Shown here in pieces: positions 14,865-21,079 of a stretch of 23,752 nt of DNA. Origin of the DNA: Spirochaetia bacterium (GTDB lineage: Bacteria > Spirochaetota > Spirochaetia > Sphaerochaetales > Sphaerochaetaceae); assembly GCA_009929055.1 (NCBI GenBank), contig SABI01000009.1:1-23752 (forward strand), given 5' to 3'. How positions within the stretch are numbered: the stretch's first letter is position 1; every line of letters begins with the position of its first letter. The notes under the pieces are model-generated. The model was not told the DNA's origin. It was given only the letters and a program-made list of their open reading frames with translations, and searched no databases. The translations under genes were made by a program, and so were the position numbers.

Positions 14865-16291
14865 AAAGAATCTTGAGTAATAAAAGTTTTATAAAATGAA
14901 ATAGCAGATGAGAGATTTTCTATAGAGAATCTCTCATTTGCATTATGCATTCGACTTAACTCATCATTATTCATAACAGCTGGAGTAAAACGATAGACAT
15001 TATCACACAATCTTTCATAATGGAGAGCATCAGAACCTCCAGTCATTACATATGGGGTTACGATTGTTTTTGGAAACACACTAGTTATAGCTCTCTCTAA
15101 GTGGTTAAAAGAGGGGGTCTCTGTTGAACCTATCCTTGAAGAGGGACTCTCATATAAAATTTTATATGAGATATTACTTCTCTTATATCTTTGAATAATA
15201 CTTGAAGCAGAGTCCTCAGGGAGAGTGCGGATATTTAACACGGCAGTTGCCTTAGATGGAACAATATTTGCAGCTTCACTACCTTGAGTCATTGTGACTG
15301 TCGATGTACTCCTGATAAGGGCATTCATTGTGGTGTTTTTCTTAAAGATAGAAAAAATAATTGGCTTAAATAGCCATGAATTCAATAGAATGAAAGCAAA
15401 AGAGAATGGGGCATGCTCTCCTAGAGTATAGAGCATCTTTTTAATAGGAAAAATCAACTTAGTTCGATTCTGGTGGTATTCAATATAAGCAATTTCCTTG
15501 GCAAGAACTCCAACAGAAGTTGGGTTTCTCGGTGTTGAAGAGTGCCCCCCTTCAACTATTGCTTCTAATTGAACATGGGCGTTGCCCTTCTCAGCTACTC
15601 CAACAGCGGCAATAGGCTTTTCTATTGCCTTAAAAAATCCTTTTACTACAGCCCCTCCTTCATCAAGAACTACACTAAAGCGTATATTTTCTTTAACCAT
15701 TCTTTGTACAATTAAAGAGGCCCCTTTTTCACCACGAGTCTCTTCATCGCAGCCAAAAGCAATATACCATGTCCTTTTTGGGATAAATCCTTCTGATAAG
15801 AGTTGTTCAATTGCTTCTAAAATAGCTATGAGAGAGCCTTTATCATCAAAACTTCCCCGTCCATATATATACCCATCTTCAATGTTCCCTGAAAAGGGGG
15901 GATGAATCCACCCTTCAATAGTTGCCGGCACTACATCTTGATGGGCACAAAGGAGGCCAGGGAGGAGAGATTGATCTTTTCCTTTATAGATGAATACAAG
16001 GTTATTAGTGTCACTATATTCCCTAGTTAGAGAGGAAAAGGTTAGTGGGTAGGTTGACTCAAGAAAGCGATGGAAAGAAGCAAATGAGGGCCCTGATGAA
16101 GCTACAGTTTCAAAAGTCGTGGCTTGAGAGAGATGCTGGGCTGCTTCAAGAGGAGTCTTTCCAGAAGAAACAGGGTATGGATGAACTAATTTTCCCCTTG
16201 CTTTCCCTCTTATATAGATTGTTCTTACTAGAGCAACGAGTAGAAGAAGTGACACAATTGCCAAAAATGACATAATTATATCTAAAATCAC
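14861..16291 (-). CDS. Membrane-anchored M20-family metallopeptidase (PM20D1/CPS1-like)
   Basis: The 476-residue protein has one N-terminal membrane helix (residues 4-24) and then an M20 dizinc hydrolase. Expected metal ligands and catalytic residues are visible: H117 in LLCAHQDVVP with D119, D149 in GRGSFDDKG, E183-E184 in CDEETRGEKG, D210 in VVLDEGG, and H449 near the C-terminus. A lid domain begins around VQLEAIVEGGHSSTP. The layout resembles yeast CPS1 and animal PM20D1, which split or form N-acyl amino acids and dipeptides. It probably releases amino acids from small peptides or acyl conjugates at the outer face of the membrane. The start is GTG, chosen because AAAGGGG lies seven bases upstream. 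It is convergent with argF, sharing four bases. Confidence 0.87.
   Translation of the reverse strand: MILDIIMSFLAIVSLLLLVALVRTIYIRGKARGKLVHPYPVSSGKTPLEAAQHLSQATTFETVASSGPSFASFHRFLESTYPLTFSSLTREYSDTNNLVFIYKGKDQSLLPGLLCAHQDVVPATIEGWIHPPFSGNIEDGYIYGRGSFDDKGSLIAILEAIEQLLSEGFIPKRTWYIAFGCDEETRGEKGASLIVQRMVKENIRFSVVLDEGGAVVKGFFKAIEKPIAAVGVAEKGNAHVQLEAIVEGGHSSTPRNPTSVGVLAKEIAYIEYHQNRTKLIFPIKKMLYTLGEHAPFSFAFILLNSWLFKPIIFSIFKKNTTMNALIRSTSTVTMTQGSEAANIVPSKATAVLNIRTLPEDSASSIIQRYKRSNISYKILYESPSSRIGSTETPSFNHLERAITSVFPKTIVTPYVMTGGSDALHYERLCDNVYRFTPAVMNNDELSRMHNANERFSIENLSSAISFYKTFITQDSF
14904..14941. repeat. 14-bp hairpin inside the peptidase coding end, after argF
   Basis: GCAGATGAGAGATT at 14904-14917 pairs with AATCTCTCATTTGC at 14928-14941 around a 10-nt loop, with one G-U pair on the plus strand. 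It lies 40 bp after the argF stop and within codons 451-463 of the minus-strand peptidase gene. There is no T run after it on the plus strand. It may protect or end the argF message. Confidence 0.45.
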
Positions 16292-16332
16292 GATATAACC
16301 CCTTTAAGTAGCCCAACTTATGTTGGCGATTC

Positions 16333-16380
16333 ATACATTTACATGTTATATTGTATCATACGTTAAGAAAAATTTAAGAT
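16333..16380 (+). promoter_or_regulatory. Possible promoter and operator of the tetR-type gene
   Basis: TTGTAT at 16351-16356 and TAAGAT at 16375-16380, 18 bp apart, would start transcription around 16387, only about nine bases before the ATG. The arms ATACA (16333-16337) and TGTAT (16352-16356) form an inverted repeat overlapping the -35, a plausible TetR site. All elements are weak matches. Confidence 0.3.
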
Positions 16381-16395
16381 AGTTGGTACATAATA

Positions 16396-17016
16396 ATGCC
16401 TAAAAGAATCAATCACGAAGAAAGAAAAGAGAAAATTTTACAAACAGCCCTTAAGATATTTGCCCGTGAAGGGTACAAAGATTCTAATTTGACTCTCATT
16501 GCAACTGAATGTGGAATATCTCGACCTACAATTTATCAATACTTTAAAGATAAAGAACAAATATATTATTATGCTGTAAAATTAGTTACAGGAAGAATGT
16601 TTACTAAATATGCCGATTATGCGTGGAGTACAGTTGATCCAATATTACTAAGAATTCAAAATATTTGTTTCGATATTATAGACATATCAAAAAAACATAG
16701 AGGAGAACTTACCTCTTTAATGGACGTTATGCTCCAATTAAAAAAAGAAGGAACAGATTTTTCTGATATCATCTTAAGAAGAACTGCAAAATTACATATT
16801 TTATTTAAGCGTCTACTCAGGGTAGGTATTACAAATAAGGAAGTTGTTGAGTGTGATATAACGAGAATCACCCAGCACCTAGTAATCTTGCTTGAATCTT
16901 TTTGTTTCCAACTTGCTTTCCTTGATAATTTTGACATAAAAGGATCAAAACAGCTTGTTGCCAATTATCTTGAATCTTTGAGGCTAGTTGATTCACACCA
17001 TTTCATTGTTTCTTAA
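16396..17016 (+). CDS. TetR/AcrR-family transcriptional regulator
   Basis: The 206-residue protein has the TetR DNA-binding domain at its N-terminus. It runs RKEKILQTALKIFAREGYKDSNLTLIATECGISRPTIYQYFKDKEQIYYYA, about residues 9-60, with the helix-turn-helix around 29-49. The rest is a helical ligand-binding domain without a recognisable specificity. It is divergent from the M20 peptidase gene (104 bp between starts) and 68 bp upstream of clpB on the same strand. By the usual rule it controls itself and a neighbour, most likely the divergent peptidase gene. There is almost no Shine-Dalgarno before ATG 16396, and the proposed promoter leaves a very short leader. The effector is unknown. Confidence 0.88.
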   Translation: MPKRINHEERKEKILQTALKIFAREGYKDSNLTLIATECGISRPTIYQYFKDKEQIYYYAVKLVTGRMFTKYADYAWSTVDPILLRIQNICFDIIDISKKHRGELTSLMDVMLQLKKEGTDFSDIILRRTAKLHILFKRLLRVGITNKEVVECDITRITQHLVILLESFCFQLAFLDNFDIKGSKQLVANYLESLRLVDSHHFIVS

Positions 17017-17024
17017 CTAACAAA

Positions 17025-17067
17025 TTGCCCTTCCCCTCTATTTTTATTATCTTATGTGGTGGTACGT
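17025..17067 (+). promoter_or_regulatory. Possible clpB promoter and leader motif
   Basis: TTGCCC at 17025-17030 and TATCTT at 17048-17053 are 17 bp apart, a modest sigma-70 match. It is followed by TTATGTGGTGGTACGT, which nearly repeats the bases after the metNIQ -10. No CIRCE repeat (HrcA) and no clear sigma-32 promoter was seen before this heat-shock gene. Confidence 0.3.
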
Positions 17068-17084
17068 AGGAAGGGAAAAGAAAC

Positions 17085-19664
17085 ATGAATATTGAAAACA
17101 TGACTATTAAGTTACGAGAAGGTTTAGCATCTGCACAACAGATAGCTAATCAGTATGCAAATCCGACTATTGAAGTTGAACATCTCTTTGTTGCCTTGTT
17201 AACACAAAAAGAAGGGGTATTCTCTCCATTGTTCGATACCTTGAAAATATCAAAAGAAGAGTTATTAAAAGAAGCGACTTCACTAATAGAGCGCCTACCA
17301 AAAACATATGGTGGCTCTACAAACATAACGATATCTCACTCTCTCAATAACCTCTTAGAAGCATCAATGCGAGAAAAAGAGGGCTTTAAAGATGAATTTC
17401 TCAGTGCAGAACATATCCTGTTAGCAATGATTGAAATACCGAGTAACATACAGAAACTATTAAAGAGAGTCTCTGTTAATCGAATAGATATCCTTGAAGC
17501 ATTAAAATCAGTAAGGGGAAATAACAGGGTGACTGATGAAAACCCCGAAACTCGCTATCAATCCTTAGAAAAATATTGTAAGGACATGACTGTTCTTGCT
17601 CGAAATCAAAAGCTAGACCCTGTTATTGGGCGCGATGAAGAGATAAGACGAGTGATGCAAGTACTATTGAGAAGAACTAAAAACAATCCTGTCCTCATCG
17701 GAGAGCCGGGAGTAGGAAAGACAGCTATTGTTGAAGGACTTGCTCAACGTATTGTTGCAAAAGATGTTCCAGATTCACTTCTATCAAAAAAACTCCTCTC
17801 TCTTGACCTTGGAGCCCTTATTGCGGGGGCAAAGTTTAGAGGAGAGTTTGAAGAGCGCCTAAAAGCTGTGATTGCAGAAGTTGTCGCCTCTCAGGGGGAG
17901 ATCATCCTCTTTATTGATGAACTACACACCCTTGTGGGCGCTGGTGCCGCAGAAGGATCTACTGATGCCTCAAACTTACTCAAACCTGCTTTAGCAAGAG
18001 GTGAACTGAGGGCAATAGGGGCAACTACCTTAGATGAGTATAGAAAATATATTGAAGCTGACAAAGCACTAGAGAGAAGATTCCAGCCAGTATATACAAA
18101 AGAGCCCACAATTGAAGATACCATTGCTATTCTAAGAGGGCTCAAAGAGAGATACGAAGTACACCATGGAGTGAGAATCAAAGATGAGGCTATTATTGCA
18201 GCAGCTACATTGTCAGACCGCTATATAACTAGTAGATTCCTCCCTGATAAAGCAATTGATCTTGTTGATGAAGCAGCAAGTCAATTGAAAATAGAGATAG
18301 AGAGTCAACCTTTTGAAATTGATCAAATAGAGAGGCGAATTTTACAACTCACTATTGAGGAGCAAGCTCTCTCAAGAGAGACTGATCAAAATTCAATAAA
18401 ACGACGTGATAAGATAAAAAGTGAATTAAGCCAAATTAATAGTGAACGTGATGTATTGCAACTTCAATGGAAGAACGAGAAAGAGGCAATTCAATCAATT
18501 AGAGATAAAAAAGCAAAACTTGAGCAATTTAAACAAGAAGAGACGATAAGTGAAAGAGCTGGAAATCTTTCTCGAGCAGCAGAATTACGTCATGGCATTA
18601 TTCCCTCATTAATGAAAGAAATTGAAACACAAAGTGAATCTCTTAATAAAGTTCAACAAGGAACTCACCTTCTAAGAGAAGAGGTTACTGATGATGACAT
18701 TGCAGCTATTGTATCGAAATGGACAGGCATCCCAGTAGCTAAAATGCTCCAAGGTGAAGCTGAAAAATATATACATCTCGAATCAATTCTTCACAACCAA
18801 GTAATTGGACAAGACGATGCCATTCAAGCAGTAAGTAATGCAATACGGAGAAATAAAACAGGAATAGGGGATGAAAAAAGACCTCTTGGATCATTTCTTT
18901 TTGCAGGCCCTACAGGAGTTGGTAAAACAGAACTTGCAAAAGCATTAGCTCAGTTCCTCTTTGATGATATAAAAGCCCTTACTCGAATCGATATGAGTGA
19001 ATATATGGAAAAGTATTCAGTTAGTAGATTAATTGGTGCCCCTCCAGGATATGTTGGATACGATCAGGGTGGACAGCTTACTGAAGTAGTACGAAGAAGA
19101 CCATATTCAGTCATTTTGTTTGATGAAATAGAAAAAGCGCATCCAGATGTCTTTAATATCCTCTTGCAAGTGCTTGATGACGGCCGTCTTACTGATGGAC
19201 AGGGGCGTATTGTCGACTTTACTAATACGGTTGTTATTATGACGAGTAATCTTGGAAGTGAGTACTTAAAGGGAAGTATCACCTTCACTGAAGATAAGAA
19301 AATGGTGGAGAGTGTGATAAAAAGTTCATTTAAACCAGAGTTTATCAACAGAATAGATGATATCATCATATTCCACCACCTTGAAAAGAGAGATCTTAGA
19401 AAAATTGCAGCCCTTCAACTCAGCATCCTTTCGAAACGGCTTCTAGCTAAGAATATTACACTCCATTATACAGATGATGTATTAGATTATATTTCAGAAG
19501 TTGGATACACACCTGAGTTTGGAGCTCGACCTATAAAAAGAGCTATTCAAAATAGAATTGAAAATGAATTGGCAAAGAAGCTTCTCTCTGGTGAATTTAT
19601 TCAAGATGATCATATGTATATGAGCATAGTAAATCATGAGGTGGTATTCTCAAAGACGAGATAA
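17085..19664 (+). CDS. clpB: ClpB disaggregase (AAA+ chaperone)
   Basis: The 859-residue protein is a full-length ClpB, the hexameric cytosolic chaperone that pulls polypeptides out of aggregates together with DnaK. In order it has a ClpN repeat domain (residues 1-150) and AAA1 with Walker A GEPGVGKT at 206-213 and Walker B ILFIDELH ending at 281. The coiled-coil M domain (about 410-530) marks ClpB and excludes ClpA and ClpC. AAA2 then has GPTGVGKT at 608-615 and Walker B VILFDE at 676-681, and the C-terminal domain contains GYTPEFGARPIKRAI. The pore loop GAKFRGEFEERLKAV and the GYVGYDQGG loop are intact. AGGAAGGG precedes ATG. Its 3' end overlaps the convergent nucleotidyltransferase gene by 15 bp. 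It probably is stress-regulated, but no known heat-shock element is visible. Confidence 0.96.
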   Translation: MNIENMTIKLREGLASAQQIANQYANPTIEVEHLFVALLTQKEGVFSPLFDTLKISKEELLKEATSLIERLPKTYGGSTNITISHSLNNLLEASMREKEGFKDEFLSAEHILLAMIEIPSNIQKLLKRVSVNRIDILEALKSVRGNNRVTDENPETRYQSLEKYCKDMTVLARNQKLDPVIGRDEEIRRVMQVLLRRTKNNPVLIGEPGVGKTAIVEGLAQRIVAKDVPDSLLSKKLLSLDLGALIAGAKFRGEFEERLKAVIAEVVASQGEIILFIDELHTLVGAGAAEGSTDASNLLKPALARGELRAIGATTLDEYRKYIEADKALERRFQPVYTKEPTIEDTIAILRGLKERYEVHHGVRIKDEAIIAAATLSDRYITSRFLPDKAIDLVDEAASQLKIEIESQPFEIDQIERRILQLTIEEQALSRETDQNSIKRRDKIKSELSQINSERDVLQLQWKNEKEAIQSIRDKKAKLEQFKQEETISERAGNLSRAAELRHGIIPSLMKEIETQSESLNKVQQGTHLLREEVTDDDIAAIVSKWTGIPVAKMLQGEAEKYIHLESILHNQVIGQDDAIQAVSNAIRRNKTGIGDEKRPLGSFLFAGPTGVGKTELAKALAQFLFDDIKALTRIDMSEYMEKYSVSRLIGAPPGYVGYDQGGQLTEVVRRRPYSVILFDEIEKAHPDVFNILLQVLDDGRLTDGQGRIVDFTNTVVIMTSNLGSEYLKGSITFTEDKKMVESVIKSSFKPEFINRIDDIIIFHHLEKRDLRKIAALQLSILSKRLLAKNITLHYTDDVLDYISEVGYTPEFGARPIKRAIQNRIENELAKKLLSGEFIQDDHMYMSIVNHEVVFSKTR

Positions 19665-20228
19665 AGCATTATATGAGTCTATAGTGTCAATGTCGGTGAC
19701 CCAAGAGGGGTCACCGCTTTCTATATTATTAATATATTTATCAACTAAAAATGTTCTCATTGAACTGGTGTTCTTCTCTTTTAATGCTAATTCTACTACG
19801 TTGCTACTACATAACATCGGGTGCCCTGGAGTTGAATGATAAAAGACCCTCACCCCATCATAATCCTCTAAATGGTCTAATAAGAATGCATAGTGCTCTT
19901 TTTTGATTAAAGGGGCATCACTAAGGGCTATTGCGCAGCATTGTCCTTTAGTGATTGCTTGTAAGCCTACTAATGTTGAGCTAAACTGTCCTTGAGAATA
20001 ATTGGGGTTATGAAGAACTACCAATGATGGGTGATTAATGAAACTATATGTTTTTAAGGTATCTAACACCTCGGGTTCATAACACCCAGTAACAAGTACT
20101 ACTTTAGAAGAAGCTTCCAAAGCACTCTCTAAGGCATGAATTAACAATGGCTTTCCTTTATAAGGGAGCATTAATTTATTAAAACCCATCCGTTTTGCCT
20201 CTCCTGCTGCAAGGAGCAATACTTCCAC
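19650..20228 (-). CDS. MobA/MocA-like nucleotidyltransferase family protein
   Basis: The 192-residue protein is a small NTP-transferase with a GT-A fold, like MocA (molybdopterin cytidylyltransferase). Motifs are LLLAAGEAKRMG...K near the N-terminus (nucleotide loop), HNPNYSQGQFSSTLVGLQ, SDAPL with D104 as expected metal ligand (usually GDQP or GDMP), PGHPML, and DIDT at 179-182. I start it at GTG 20228 because GGAGGG lies seven bases upstream. An ATG five codons earlier (20243) has no ribosome site of its own and places GGAGGG inside the coding sequence. No molybdenum-cofactor or selenium genes are nearby, so the substrate is open. Its last codons contain the clpB terminator hairpin. Confidence 0.8.
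   Translation of the reverse strand: MEVLLLAAGEAKRMGFNKLMLPYKGKPLLIHALESALEASSKVVLVTGCYEPEVLDTLKTYSFINHPSLVVLHNPNYSQGQFSSTLVGLQAITKGQCCAIALSDAPLIKKEHYAFLLDHLEDYDGVRVFYHSTPGHPMLCSSNVVELALKEKNTSSMRTFLVDKYINNIESGDPSWVTDIDTIDSYNALSRL
19694..19728 (+). terminator. clpB terminator embedded in the convergent gene
   Basis: CGGTGACCC at 19694-19702 and GGGTCACCG at 19708-19716 form a perfect 9-bp GC-rich stem with a 5-nt loop, followed by CTTTCTATATT. It lies 30 bp after the clpB stop and at the same time encodes residues about 171-179 of the minus-strand nucleotidyltransferase. The tail is not a pure T run, but the stem is strong. Confidence 0.7.
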
Positions 20229-20267
20229 CTTTTTTCCCTCCATTAGATGGTAAAAAGGGTAACATAA

Positions 20268-20296
20268 TTGTCAAAGCATTACCATTATGTTTATAC
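20268..20296 (+). promoter_or_regulatory. Promoter of the DUF554 gene, possibly giving a leaderless mRNA
   Basis: TTGTCA at 20268-20273 and TTATAC at 20291-20296 are 17 bp apart. Transcription would begin near 20303, at or two bases before ATG 20305. The region between the divergent genes (20229-20304) holds no Shine-Dalgarno for the plus-strand gene. Confidence 0.45.
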
Positions 20297-20304
20297 TCAT
20301 CATT

Positions 20305-21036
20305 ATGATTGCAACATATATTAATGGTATTGCCATCCTTATCGGTGGATTATTGGGTTTGCTCATTGGAAGTAAGTTGAGTGAGCAGTTTAAAGAAGTC
20401 GTTTTTGCCTCAGCTGGTCTTGTTACCCTCGTGATAGGGATTAAGATGGCCTTAGAGACGAATAGCTTTCTAGTCCTCTTGTTCTCTATGGTTCTAGGAG
20501 GGCTTATTGGCTACCTCATTGGTATCGAAAAAGGAATATTGAAAGCTGGCTCTTGGATGGAAAAAATATCTATGCGAAAAAGCAATAAAGATGAAGTAAC
20601 TACCACTGGCTCTCTTTTTGCAGTAGGGTTTTTAAATTCATCAGTATTGTTTTGTTCAGGAGCTATGGCAATTGTTGGCTCTATTTCAGCAGGAACTGTA
20701 GGGGATTATAATTTAATATTTATCAAATCGGTAATGGACGGGTCAATGGCAATCATCTTTGCTGCTGCCTATGGTCCTGGTGTTCTTGCTTCAGCCCTTT
20801 CTGTCTTGGTCTATCAAGGATTTTTTACTATTATGGGAAAGACTATTTCTCCATTATTAAAAGAGAGTGGATTAAATGAACTCTCTGCTGTTGGAGGAAT
20901 TCTCCTCATAATGATAGCTTTTAACCTTATCGGAATTAAGCAATTTAAGACAGGGAACTTTCTTCCTGCCCTTGTCCTTGCCCCAATTTTTGCATTCTTA
21001 GGGACAATTATTCTCACTGCACTCCCCTTTTTATAA
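20305..21036 (+). CDS. DUF554 family inner-membrane protein
   Basis: The 243-residue protein is very hydrophobic, with about seven membrane segments. The opening MIATYINGIAILIGGLLGLLIG is the typical DUF554 N-terminus. Other family stretches are the KMALE region, FAVGFLNSSVLFCSGAMAIVGSI near the middle and KSVMDGSMAIIFAA, followed by AVGGILLIMIAFNLIGIK. The function of DUF554 (YdfK/YqgA-like) is not established; a transport role is often supposed. I choose ATG 20305 because the family starts there and the promoter at 20268-20296 would start the message beside it. An ATG at 20287 would add six residues and overlaps the spacer and -10. The stop overlaps the T-run side of the glgP terminator. 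Confidence 0.85.
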   Translation: MIATYINGIAILIGGLLGLLIGSKLSEQFKEVVFASAGLVTLVIGIKMALETNSFLVLLFSMVLGGLIGYLIGIEKGILKAGSWMEKISMRKSNKDEVTTTGSLFAVGFLNSSVLFCSGAMAIVGSISAGTVGDYNLIFIKSVMDGSMAIIFAAAYGPGVLASALSVLVYQGFFTIMGKTISPLLKESGLNELSAVGGILLIMIAFNLIGIKQFKTGNFLPALVLAPIFAFLGTIILTALPFL

Positions 21037-21062
21037 AAAAATAGGGCTGGAAAAACCAGCCC
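21034..21062 (-). terminator. Rho-independent terminator of glgP
   Basis: Read on the minus strand, GGGCTGG and CCAGCCC (21056-21062 with 21044-21050) form a perfect 7-bp stem with a TTTTT loop, followed by TATTTTTTTA. On the plus strand the stem is followed by CATATATG without T, so it mainly serves the leftward glgP message. It overlaps the stop of the DUF554 gene. Confidence 0.85.
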
Positions 21063-21079
21063 CATATATGATAGTTAGA

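Noticed and set aside
17017..17084. CIRCE (HrcA) or sigma-32 control of clpB
   Set aside because: The TTAGCACTC-N9-GAGTGCTAA repeat is absent and no good sigma-32 -35/-10 pair was seen.
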